NCBI GenBank assembly: GCA_030146045.1
Contig: JASLDG010000035.1
Location: 1-37,954, forward strand
Direction of reading: 5' to 3'
DNA: 37,954 bases
Origin: Candidatus Saccharimonadales bacterium
GTDB lineage: Bacteria; Patescibacteriota; Saccharimonadia; Saccharimonadales; Saccharimonadaceae
The notes below the pieces were generated by a model that was not told the DNA's origin, ran no database searches, and saw only the letters and a list, made by a program, of their open reading frames with translations. A program made the position numbers and the translations under genes. Positions 8,116 to 16,928 of this stretch are shown piece by piece (the first letter of the stretch is position 1; each line of letters starts with the position of its first letter).

Positions 8116-11109
8116 CTACTTATTATATAGACTGTTTCCGACAGTCGATCCTACTTGGCATGCCTGCTGGTTAAGCGGCGAATTCTTAAACTGTGCGTTG
8201 GTCATACAGTCGCTTTGTGGCTTGCCAACGGTACCATTTTGCCCAAGACCACCGTAGAGACAAGAGACACCGGCTGCTGGGTTGATTTGACCGAAGCCGT
8301 TACATGCCTGCTGAATAGCTGATTTGTAGGCGGGATCGACCGTATTGCCAGCTGTACTGCCGCCATTTTTTGTATTGCTGCCCGTGCCCCCACTTGGCAC
8401 TGCTGCACCTCCAGATCCACCACCTGAATCTTTTTTAGGATTAATGTACTTGTTGATGAAATTGAACGTAGGTTTGAGGAACTCTTTACAGTAGTCGCAG
8501 TGGTTCCTACCTGGATCAGGCATGGCACTATGGACATCACTATGTTTGATGAATGCATCTGATGGTATACCGAGCGAGCGGAGTTTATCGCGCATATCGT
8601 ATGCCTGCTGCGGCGGCACGACTGGGTCTGACGAGAAGCCGGCAAGATAGGTTGGCGGTGACAATGGACTTGCGTAAAGTGCTGGCGAAGCTGCGTCGAG
8701 ATTATCGATACACTTGAGGAGCGTTTCAGCACTGAGGATACTTGGGTTGATGCTGATATTTGAGCCTGGAAGAGGGTTGGATAGCTCTCCGATTCCATCA
8801 AGCTTAGCGTTGCTTAGACCACCGGCGGTCTGTGCCAGAGAGTTAACGGTGTTTTTGATACTATTCCCCTGCTCGAGGCCGTATTGGGAGAAGGATAGGA
8901 TGGCAAGAAGACTGCTGATTGAGTCGCCACCACCACTTGCGCCACTGGTTGCGCTCGATAGGGCGCTCCCAAGGCTTGATTGCATTAAGTTTGGAATACC
9001 GGTAACAGGATTGTTGCCAAACAGGCTTGATGATCCTGAGCTTGTATCAAACCCTGGAATCTGGAGGGTGCCCGGAGAGGTTGTCCCTTGGGAGCTTGTA
9101 ATGCCCTTCAGGACAGTTCCGCCGTTGGGTAGCGCTCCTGTTGAGTTAGCGGTGCCAACGAGGCTAGAGAGGTTGCTAAGACCAGGGATGCCACTCCCCC
9201 GTGATCCAACGCCGCTTGCGTTCCCTCCTTCTGTTTTGATGCCGCTTGCTGGATCGGCTAAGCAAGTTGAATGGTCAACCGCATCTGCAAAGCTTGGGAA
9301 CGAGTGGAATAGGATGGTGTACGCATTGGTAGGTGCAGACCATCCGACAGCTGCTTTGACGCCTGATTTACCGCTGGAGGCTACGCGCATTGCGAGGCTT
9401 CCGCCGGCGCTATCACCCCATAGTACCATCCTATTGGCATCGATACCGTACATGGCAGCATTGTTACGAACATGACGTACGGCGCGCAGCACGTCTTCGT
9501 ACATGTAGTAAAGACCGGCTGAGCCGAGTCGATAGGTGGCAACGATTGATGTGTAACCTTCTTTAACGGCATCTGGAGCTACTTTGTCGCCCATTTGGTC
9601 GTCATTATGAAAACCGCCGCCATTGATAAAGATAATAACTGGACGATTATTACCCGGTGCACGAGTCACGCGTAGAGGTTGCTGTTTTCCTGCGCCGTTA
9701 ACATATGATCCATAGAGGTTATCTGGTGCATTGAAATTGTTTACAACACTACTATTGCTGCCACCTGGTAACCCAGGTATGTTATTAAGCGGAAGGTTGC
9801 CATTGGCAATCTGTGCAGCGGTCTGGTTAATGAGCATATTAAGAATGTCGGTTTCACCGCTATTTGAGAAATTAGTGGCAGAGTTTGATACGTTTGCTGC
9901 AGGATTATTGCCGCCGCCGTTGTAATAGATTGTCTCGTAGCCTTTTTTGGAACCATACAAACATGCTTTTTGGTTCAGGTCGGAACCTTTGAGCTCTGCT
10001 TTTGTTAAACAATCGTCTTTCGGTATCCCCTCTTTACCATCCTGTCCAAGACCGCCATAGAGACACCAAACAGAAGCAGCGCCACTATTGTCGGCTCCGT
10101 GGAACGTTTGACAAGCGGTGGCGATAGTCTGGCTGTAGGTGGCAGCAGTTTGTTTGGTTTTGCCATCCGATCCAGCCAGGTAGGCGTATCCCGTTTTAGC
10201 TCCGACAAGACATGCTTTTTGGTTCAGGTCGGAACCTTTGAGCTCTGCTTTTGTTAAACAATCGTCTTTCGGTATCCCCTCTTTACCATCCTGTCCAAGA
10301 CCGCCATAGAGACACCAAACTTCGGTGGCGTTGGTGGCTATTGAACTGGCATCGCGGCGGAACTGGGCGCAGGCTGCCTTGATAGCTTTTTCGTATGCAG
10401 CCTTGTCGACAACGGGTTGCGATGACGAAGAACTTGCCTCGGCAACAAGTTCGGTTTTGCTACCTTTGGTGCACGAAAGAGTTGACGTGTCGTTACCGTT
10501 GAACGGGTTATCTGCAGTGATTTGTTTGCCGTTTTGAGTACAGGTGTAGCAATAGTTTGGGTCAGATGGTTGATTCGCTCCAGTCATCCAAGCCATGCCT
10601 GGCAGGGTGCCAGCTGGACATTTGTATTGCGTAGATCCACTTGGGCACTTTCCTGAACTACCGAGCTCGACCGGTGCTCCGGCGGCTGTTTTAGGGTCGG
10701 CACTTTTATTGACGCAGTAGCTTGTTCCGTTGCCACTTCCGGGACTTGTGACAGCTTCGGAGACAGTATCGGCAATATCTTCGTCGGTAGTTTTGCCACC
10801 TTGTGAATTAATATTACTGCGACCACGTGCACCTTGTTGACAAATATTAACATGCTGCTCGTCATGAGTAAGCTTGTAAGTTGAGCAGTCCTCGCCCTTC
10901 CAGCCATCGATACACGCGTTCTTTTCTGAGTCAGATTTAAGAGGGAGTCCTGAGCAAAATTCTGTCGGTGTAACGGGTTTGGCGTCATCGGTGACTGCAT
11001 ATGCTGGTAAGGTTGTGAGACCGGTTGCGCTTGAGGCGACCATAATAAGTGCGAAAAAACCATTTATAAAAGACTGCTTAAAGCGACGAAACTTGTGTGT
11101 TTTTACCAT
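8116..11109 (-). CDS. Secreted modular protein with alpha/beta-hydrolase (esterase) domain and CLYGG repeats
   Basis: 997 residues from the chosen ATG at 11109; the open frame continues upstream to 11361, but only this start gives a signal peptide (about 1-38, ending PAYA). Two near-identical Cys-rich repeats lie at about residues 225-400 and a third, diverged one at the C-terminus (about 937-995); each has a CLYGGLGQ(D/N)G core. Between them is an alpha/beta-hydrolase with oxyanion motif NGGGF (Gly497-499), nucleophile elbow GDSAGG (Ser567), Asp828 in SSDPVVP and His856 or His860. This matches carboxylesterase/acetylhydrolase enzymes. A Gly/Ser-rich insertion of about 200 residues separates Ser567 from Asp828. 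It is the first gene of the 11109-to-1 block. Substrate unknown; a host-surface lipid or ester is possible. Confidence 0.85.
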   Translation of the reverse strand: MVKTHKFRRFKQSFINGFFALIMVASSATGLTTLPAYAVTDDAKPVTPTEFCSGLPLKSDSEKNACIDGWKGEDCSTYKLTHDEQHVNICQQGARGRSNINSQGGKTTDEDIADTVSEAVTSPGSGNGTSYCVNKSADPKTAAGAPVELGSSGKCPSGSTQYKCPAGTLPGMAWMTGANQPSDPNYCYTCTQNGKQITADNPFNGNDTSTLSCTKGSKTELVAEASSSSSQPVVDKAAYEKAIKAACAQFRRDASSIATNATEVWCLYGGLGQDGKEGIPKDDCLTKAELKGSDLNQKACLVGAKTGYAYLAGSDGKTKQTAATYSQTIATACQTFHGADNSGAASVWCLYGGLGQDGKEGIPKDDCLTKAELKGSDLNQKACLYGSKKGYETIYYNGGGNNPAANVSNSATNFSNSGETDILNMLINQTAAQIANGNLPLNNIPGLPGGSNSSVVNNFNAPDNLYGSYVNGAGKQQPLRVTRAPGNNRPVIIFINGGGFHNDDQMGDKVAPDAVKEGYTSIVATYRLGSAGLYYMYEDVLRAVRHVRNNAAMYGIDANRMVLWGDSAGGSLAMRVASSGKSGVKAAVGWSAPTNAYTILFHSFPSFADAVDHSTCLADPASGIKTEGGNASGVGSRGSGIPGLSNLSSLVGTANSTGALPNGGTVLKGITSSQGTTSPGTLQIPGFDTSSGSSSLFGNNPVTGIPNLMQSSLGSALSSATSGASGGGDSISSLLAILSFSQYGLEQGNSIKNTVNSLAQTAGGLSNAKLDGIGELSNPLPGSNISINPSILSAETLLKCIDNLDAASPALYASPLSPPTYLAGFSSDPVVPPQQAYDMRDKLRSLGIPSDAFIKHSDVHSAMPDPGRNHCDYCKEFLKPTFNFINKYINPKKDSGGGSGGAAVPSGGTGSNTKNGGSTAGNTVDPAYKSAIQQACNGFGQINPAAGVSCLYGGLGQNGTVGKPQSDCMTNAQFKNSPLNQQACQVGSTVGNSLYNK
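9961..10071 (-). repeat. 111-bp perfect direct repeat, copy A
   Basis: Identical to 10210-10320, at an offset of 249 bases (83 codons, in frame). It lies inside the secreted esterase-like gene and encodes about residues 347-383, including the CLYGGLGQDG core. Confidence 0.95.
10210..10320 (-). repeat. 111-bp perfect direct repeat, copy B
   Basis: Identical base for base to 9961-10071 and in the same reading frame (about residues 264-300). Sequence just outside the repeat differs between copies, so identity is limited to this core. Confidence 0.95.
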
Positions 11110-11248
11110 ACCCTTTTGCTCTTCCCCTATAGTGTTGTTTCTAGCATACAATAGATGATTTTTATGCACAAGCGTGTTGTTCAGAATTGATCTTGCTTGT
11201 GCTACTATTGTAGATAATAACCGAAAGGATAACGAGGAAGACGAGATT

Positions 11249-11866
11249 ATGCCAGATACTACTCCAACTTCGGCGAGCCGCCGCCAACGGGCGCAATATA
11301 CAGCGATAGGCGCCATGATTGTTATTGCACTGGTGGCCCTTGCGGGTATTATCTTATTCACTGAGCGCCCCCAAGATTCCGTCCCGCGCGGTGCTGCATA
11401 TCAAGAGCGCAACAAGGACCTTGGAGTTGCCTCCATCATATCGAAGCAAGATGTAGTCGATGTATTTGGCGCGGATGCTAAGGATGTGAAAGATGCAAGT
11501 ATTTCGGGTGTACTAAACTACAATGGTAATCGCGGTCAGACAGCAACGTATGCGTTTACTCTCCCGTCGGGCGCACAACATGCATCACTTGATGTTGACG
11601 TTATGCGGTACGCAAGCAAAGAGGCGTTTGATGCAGCCATGCCGCTCAATGGAGGTGGTGATCTTGGTGAAGTTGCTGGTCATGCGGTCAAGTATCTCCC
11701 TGCGCTGGTAATCGCTGGTGATCGCCAGTATAGTATATTGTTCGCAAATGGGAATGATATCTATAAACTTACACTGCTGCAGCCAACAGTAAAGCCTGAA
11801 ATCCTTGAATATAAAGCGCAAGACATCATGAAGAAGTTAATTGAGAAAGCGCAACTGTTGAAGTAA
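11249..11866 (+). CDS. Single-pass membrane protein, unknown function
   Basis: 205 residues from the ATG at 11249, preceded by AGGAAG about ten bases upstream; the frame extends back to 11174, but that extension lies in the intergenic promoter region and is not convincing. A short basic N-terminus is followed by one transmembrane helix (about residues 20-40) and an outer domain of about 160 residues with mixed strands and helices. No family is recognised. It is divergent from the esterase block and convergent with the 938-aa gene, thus interrupting the minus-strand T4SS locus. A possible extended -10 (TGC then TACTAT, 11203-11208) lies upstream. Confidence 0.75.
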   Translation: MPDTTPTSASRRQRAQYTAIGAMIVIALVALAGIILFTERPQDSVPRGAAYQERNKDLGVASIISKQDVVDVFGADAKDVKDASISGVLNYNGNRGQTATYAFTLPSGAQHASLDVDVMRYASKEAFDAAMPLNGGGDLGEVAGHAVKYLPALVIAGDRQYSILFANGNDIYKLTLLQPTVKPEILEYKAQDIMKKLIEKAQLLK

Positions 11867-11883
11867 CATTCTCTCTTGACTGC

Positions 11884-11920
11884 ATAATATAAGACCTGGA
11901 ATAACCAGGTCTTATATTAT
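11884..11920. terminator. Bidirectional terminator, 16-bp perfect stem
   Basis: Arms 11884-11899 and 11905-11920 are perfectly complementary with a five-base loop. The core GACCTGG/CCAGGTC is flanked by A/T-rich arms that provide a U-rich tail on either strand. It separates two convergent genes and touches the stop codon of the 938-aa gene. Confidence 0.85.
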
Positions 11921-14736
11921 TAGAACCATGATGTGTAGAGGATATTGTTGCTTGTTATGAAGTCGTCGGTATAGCTATCGGCGTTATCTTTATCGGTGCA
12001 ATCAACACCGCCTGCGAATGATCCGTCAACTGAACACATCATAGTGTAAGCGCGGAAATTGTATAATTCTTCACTTTGCTCAAGACACTTTTTGCCTGTA
12101 TACCAATCTTGATCGGCACTTCCACCTTCGATGACTGCCATACGTGCATAGTCGGCACTCTGTTCATATGGATTCCCTGTATTCTCGTCACCTATTTCGT
12201 TGCCGTCGTTGTCTTTTGTTTCTTGGCGCCGCTCTCTTTCTTGCTCGGTTAACGACTTTCGGACAGTGGCAATACCGGTTCTCCCCCACGGGTCTTGGCG
12301 GTTCACGCAGTACAGCATAAACTTATCGTATTCCGAATTTGGGATTGGTTTGCCAGCATTTTCGCCTGTTTCGTAAATCATAGGCTGGTTTGCGGCCTCT
12401 TGTGCACGCTTTAACGAATCTGCAGTCAAAAAGCCCTTTTCGACAGGCTCTTTAGTGTCGGCCGTACCTACCCGCGCTTGGAGCTCTTGGATATTTTTCT
12501 GCGAGAGGTCAGAGTGGGACTTAAGCATGTAGTCGAGTACCGGTTTGACCTGCATATTCAGCTCAATTGGATTCATGCTATAGCGAACATTACAGGCGAT
12601 GTCGGCATTGATACCGATCGCAAGATATTCTGGATCTGGACACATGAGGCGTGTTGGGATAAACGGATCAGGCTGCAGGTTGTAAATGGCCTTTGCTGAT
12701 CGGCTTTTGATAGATGTAAATGCGCTAGGAATGACCGCCAGGAGATTGCCGAGCGGAGTAAGTGCTCCGCCTTCAAGATTTGGCGAGACGGTGCCAAATG
12801 AGCGTACCAAAGATCCCATAAAGGAGTATTTATTATAGATATCGAAAGGGTTTTGGCGAGCTGCATACTTATCTTGCTCAATAAATTTCTGTTGTAACTC
12901 ATTCTTCTTGGCAAGGTAAATTGGGAGCGCCGCAACATTTGAAGGCATCATGCCACGAGACATTGCCATGTCGCCAAGTAGTACGCCCGTACCGGCAAAG
13001 AGTGCATCGCCTGCGGCCATACCTTTGGTGTTGCTGGTAAATGCTTGCGCGACAACATTTGACCAGGCTACTACCCCAGCGGTGAGAAGTCCATTGATAT
13101 ACGTCATGACGGCACTGTTGGTTGGCACAGCACTGGTTGCCATGATATCCCGACCATTAAATGCGTCACCTAGATTTCCGTTGCGGATGTGGTAGCCTGG
13201 AGGCGGACAGTCACGCCGCCCAATTTCACCAAATTGTTGTGTTGCGGCAGATATTGCGCCACTCGCAGCCGCAACCAACTGCTGACAGAGTTCGGGTTTA
13301 ACAGACTGTTTGTTGGCCTGTGTTTCACCTTGCAAACAATAGTCCCGCGCTTTGCCTGTTAGATCAAGCGGAGCTGGCATGAGGTTACCCTGTACACCGG
13401 ATAGATTTCCGACAGCGCCGGATGTGGCAGCGACTTGCCCGGTCGCAGGGAGGATGGCTGCGATTGAATCGAATGCTTGTGTTGAATACAGCACTGCAAG
13501 AGGTGATGGCAGAGGCGGTTCACGCAGCACAATATGTCGATACATGGTGGTATCTGTCGCGTTCTTTCCGCCATATGTTCCATCCATGCTCGCGGCTAAT
13601 TTACTTGAGAGTACATTGAGGGTGATATCGTTTTCGGCCGGCAGTCGACCCGACTTAATCTGATCGGCTGCTTGCAGATAGATCATAGCGAAGCGCGCGA
13701 GGGTAATTTCCTTGGCGCGTTTCATGGCATTGCCGGCAAGTTTACCTTGGGTATACATGGCACACTGTCCGCCGATAAAGTTGGCAGATTGCGCAGTGAG
13801 CGACGCAGCGCTTTGCGCCATGCTAGAGATACCCTTTGCACTTCCAAGTGTCTTTAGGCTATAGGCTCCTTGCCCCGTCTGGTCGAGGTTTTCGTCGCTT
13901 CCCTGCATGGCCTCATCGAATGATTTATTAACAGCATCCTCAGTGTTTCCCTGTACCTGTGGGATTTTACTTAAGTCGAAGCGTGTTTTAATTCGTTCGC
14001 GAAATTTTTTGTCATGGAAATAGCTTGAGCGAGGATTCCAGACACCATTTGCAAGGTACCGGATATTTTCGCTCGAATCCGCGGCAATCGCATAACTAAA
14101 TTCGTCGATAGCCACCATTCCGTTCGGAAAAACAATCATACCCACCTGGTAGCGACTCTCTGGCTTATCATTACTTGGATCCATATCGTCGCGATTATCT
14201 TCTTCGAGTTTGGTGCCGATGACCTGGAATCCGTGTCGCTGCATTTGCTTAACCTGCGCTCGACTCATGGTCGAAAGCTTACATTTGATCGACTTTTTGT
14301 CACCACAATCAGCTTTAGCAATTTTGTAGCCGATCATTTTTGGTGTATAGGCTGCAAGTGCAGTGGTGGCATCTGCAAGATCATTAGTGATGAGATCCTT
14401 CATATTTACGAGTAAAATATTTGGTGCAAACAATGAACTGTAGAATACTCCCGCAATAAGCGCAACTGCGACAAATCCGAATGCAGATTTGCTACGAATA
14501 TTTTGCTTGAGCTGTACTTTAAGCGGTTTCCGTAGTTTTTTTGCATCAGACGCTTTGGTTGCCTTATAGAGACCCTTGGCGGTTTTTTCGCGTGTTTTTA
14601 CATCGCTTGAACTATCCTCCGCCTGTGCTGCGTGCTCTTCTCTGGCCTTGAGGTCATTGGGCGTACTTGCAAACTTATTTTCGTAGTCGGTGTCGCCCGC
14701 ATTGTATGAACCGTCTTTTTGTGTTTTTGGTGTCAT
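11920..14736 (-). CDS. Large single-pass T4SS-locus protein, unknown
   Basis: 938 residues, no family recognised. A charged cytoplasmic N-terminus of about 84 residues, with a Lys-rich stretch before the membrane, precedes one clear transmembrane helix (about 85-104, FVAVALIAGVFYSSLFA). The remaining 830 residues are extracytoplasmic, with about a dozen cysteines, many near the C-terminus, suggesting disulfides. A hydrophobic, Gly/Ala/Met-rich part in the second half (around MTYINGLLTAGVVAW) could be membrane-associated. The start at 14736 lies five bases downstream of the VirB6-like gene's stop, so the two are co-transcribed. Position and size suggest a structural envelope component, but this is inference. 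Confidence 0.75.
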   Translation of the reverse strand: MTPKTQKDGSYNAGDTDYENKFASTPNDLKAREEHAAQAEDSSSDVKTREKTAKGLYKATKASDAKKLRKPLKVQLKQNIRSKSAFGFVAVALIAGVFYSSLFAPNILLVNMKDLITNDLADATTALAAYTPKMIGYKIAKADCGDKKSIKCKLSTMSRAQVKQMQRHGFQVIGTKLEEDNRDDMDPSNDKPESRYQVGMIVFPNGMVAIDEFSYAIAADSSENIRYLANGVWNPRSSYFHDKKFRERIKTRFDLSKIPQVQGNTEDAVNKSFDEAMQGSDENLDQTGQGAYSLKTLGSAKGISSMAQSAASLTAQSANFIGGQCAMYTQGKLAGNAMKRAKEITLARFAMIYLQAADQIKSGRLPAENDITLNVLSSKLAASMDGTYGGKNATDTTMYRHIVLREPPLPSPLAVLYSTQAFDSIAAILPATGQVAATSGAVGNLSGVQGNLMPAPLDLTGKARDYCLQGETQANKQSVKPELCQQLVAAASGAISAATQQFGEIGRRDCPPPGYHIRNGNLGDAFNGRDIMATSAVPTNSAVMTYINGLLTAGVVAWSNVVAQAFTSNTKGMAAGDALFAGTGVLLGDMAMSRGMMPSNVAALPIYLAKKNELQQKFIEQDKYAARQNPFDIYNKYSFMGSLVRSFGTVSPNLEGGALTPLGNLLAVIPSAFTSIKSRSAKAIYNLQPDPFIPTRLMCPDPEYLAIGINADIACNVRYSMNPIELNMQVKPVLDYMLKSHSDLSQKNIQELQARVGTADTKEPVEKGFLTADSLKRAQEAANQPMIYETGENAGKPIPNSEYDKFMLYCVNRQDPWGRTGIATVRKSLTEQERERRQETKDNDGNEIGDENTGNPYEQSADYARMAVIEGGSADQDWYTGKKCLEQSEELYNFRAYTMMCSVDGSFAGGVDCTDKDNADSYTDDFITSNNILYTSWF

Positions 14737-14741
14737 TGGGG

Positions 14742-16805
14742 CTACTTCTCTCGCTTTTTGTGGCCAAATGCGTCACGTATCATTCGCTTTTGTTCATCTT
14801 CTCCTGATGCGGGGCCTTGCTGTGCGTCTTTGGTTGAGTCAAAAATATATCGCTGGGCACGCTCGTTGGCCTTCTTCTGAATTTCACTGCTTGGTGGTTG
14901 AGAAACGCCGTCAACTGAACCTGCTCCTGCTGGCATGCCGCCTGCACCCGGGGTTGGTTTTTTGTTAATAAAGCTTGCTGCATCAACTGCTACAGGTACA
15001 GCAACGACTTGCTGTACGCCACCGGTAGCCGGTCCTGTGGTTTTAACACCTTGATTTTGCATGATATTCGGTGCACGATATTCAGTGCTTGGTCCTGGCT
15101 GGCCATTACCGCTACCTCCGCCACTACCCTGTTGACCAGGAGGCGCACCAGCTCCAGCTTGTGCTGGGCCGTTTTGTTTATCCTTGTCCTTCATGTGGTG
15201 CGACTCGTTCATATTATTAAAGATATCTTTAGCTGACTTGCCCTTCTTCTCTTCCTCTTTGGTAGCAAGGGCGGTGTCACCTGCGAGTGCGGCTTGTGCT
15301 TCGGCAATCTTAGCGTTATTGATATCCTCGAGCTTCTTATTAGCATCTGCTTGAGCTTCTTTTGCTGCAACATCGCCAGCACCGTTAATATTACCCGTCA
15401 TACGATCGAACATTGATGCGCTCGGTTTATCACCGCTACCCGCTCCGGTCTGTGCACTTCCCCCGGTACGTTTACCACCGCTACTACTCGGCAGTGCACC
15501 GAGTCCCTCGCCAGCTTTTCGTCGTTGGCGCCTAAAGGCTGGACCGCGGTCAAAACTCGGAAGCCCCGCAGTTTTACCGAGCTGGGCCTCTTTTGCCTGG
15601 AGTTTGGCCTTCATTTTTTCGTCTTGCTCATTTTGCTTGCTGCCAAGTCGTCCGGCTACGCGTGCGCCTGCATTTGTGGCAAATGATGTAACTGATTTCA
15701 TGATAAACCAAGTGCCAAGAAGTGGCAGTACTGCTGCACCTGCAGCAGCGAGGTCGGTCATAGTGCTCCCTGATCCTCCATTACGCGGGAAATATGAATC
15801 ATCCGCAACGCGGTATGTGTTCTTGTCACCCGTTCCGACATTCATAATAGTTGCACTAATTATTTGTCCGGTACCAAGTAAGAATGCAACCACCGGATAG
15901 AGGAGCAAAAGCTGCACAAAAAGCCGTCGCCACTGGTGGAAGAACTGCTCGGTATTAGGAAGGAGATACAAGACGAAGATAATTGGTGCAACGAGCACTA
16001 GCATCGATACAACAACTTTACGCATAATAAGAATGACAAGGCCGACCGCGCAGGTAATAGCAATTGCTACTGCGACTGCAGCGACAGGTGCGAGCAAAAT
16101 CCACACCGTACCGTTTTTATTGAGGACGGCAGTAGTGATGTCGGTGATGCGGCTGTCGTTGAAACCTTGCGCAGCACTGTCGAGACTCATTGCAGCAGGT
16201 CCGACTTGCTTAGACACTCCCTTGAGGAGCTCAAGAATACCGTTACCAAAAATACCTACACCCTCTATGGCAATAGCACATATATAATATGACAAGTTGA
16301 CAGCAATAGCTGCAATGACAAGTCGCGGCAACATGCGCTTAATATTATAGGTACCTCCCTTGCCGGTAATTTGCATGTAGGCAATGGCCATGAGCGCAAG
16401 CACAAAGAGCACATTGGCGATCGTTTGCATCAGCTGCCATGACTTGAAGATCCCACTACTGCCTGTATTGAAAATATTGTATTCAAGGCGCAAGAAGTTA
16501 GTGTTGATAAACGCGAAGCCATAGTCGGCAAGTTTTGCGATAGAGCGCATGGTTGGACATATTACCCACCCTACGGTATCAATTGCACAGGTAGAGACAT
16601 TGCCCCCGTAGCTTGAAAGCATGCCGGTAAGTCCGCCACCACCAAGGCTACCAAGAGGATTGCTAAGGTCTACGGCCCGTGCAGTCGATGTACCTGCGGT
16701 TAACGAGCCAACGCTTGCAAGTGTTACGACACCAACACTGATAAACACCCACTTTATTTTGCCCGTGAATGTATCTTTAAGTTGTTTGCCGATGCCCTTT
16801 AGCAT
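14742..16805 (-). CDS. VirB6/TrbL-like polytopic T4SS membrane protein (copy 1)
   Basis: 687 residues from ATG 16805 (MLKGIGKQ); a TTG at 16817 would add four residues and has a slightly better-placed purine-rich site, so the start is uncertain. An N-terminal hydrophobic segment resembles a signal anchor. Multiple transmembrane helices lie between about 110 and 390, including the IKRMLPRLVIAAIAVN motif and a LLPNTEQFF motif shared with the protein at 3874-6123. The C-terminal 290 residues are soluble, Gly/Ala/Lys-rich and low complexity. It is the channel-type component at the head of the minus-strand T4SS locus, divergent from the pilin array. The two paralogues differ completely in their tails. 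Confidence 0.8.
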   Translation of the reverse strand: MLKGIGKQLKDTFTGKIKWVFISVGVVTLASVGSLTAGTSTARAVDLSNPLGSLGGGGLTGMLSSYGGNVSTCAIDTVGWVICPTMRSIAKLADYGFAFINTNFLRLEYNIFNTGSSGIFKSWQLMQTIANVLFVLALMAIAYMQITGKGGTYNIKRMLPRLVIAAIAVNLSYYICAIAIEGVGIFGNGILELLKGVSKQVGPAAMSLDSAAQGFNDSRITDITTAVLNKNGTVWILLAPVAAVAVAIAITCAVGLVILIMRKVVVSMLVLVAPIIFVLYLLPNTEQFFHQWRRLFVQLLLLYPVVAFLLGTGQIISATIMNVGTGDKNTYRVADDSYFPRNGGSGSTMTDLAAAGAAVLPLLGTWFIMKSVTSFATNAGARVAGRLGSKQNEQDEKMKAKLQAKEAQLGKTAGLPSFDRGPAFRRQRRKAGEGLGALPSSSGGKRTGGSAQTGAGSGDKPSASMFDRMTGNINGAGDVAAKEAQADANKKLEDINNAKIAEAQAALAGDTALATKEEEKKGKSAKDIFNNMNESHHMKDKDKQNGPAQAGAGAPPGQQGSGGGSGNGQPGPSTEYRAPNIMQNQGVKTTGPATGGVQQVVAVPVAVDAASFINKKPTPGAGGMPAGAGSVDGVSQPPSSEIQKKANERAQRYIFDSTKDAQQGPASGEDEQKRMIRDAFGHKKREK

Positions 16806-16928
16806 AACTAGTATCAAGTATCGCTGATACCTCTTGTAGTGTCAATGGTGTATACCAAAGTGAAAAGCTTGTGTTTACATCTGCAATCGTGTATTTTTAA
16901 GTGTAGAAATGAAACTAGAATAATAAAT

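Noticed and set aside
16806..16840. GTATCAGCGATACTTGATAC short inverted repeats before the VirB6-like gene
   Set aside because: Could form a small hairpin near the ribosome-binding site, but the stem is only five or six base pairs and may be chance.
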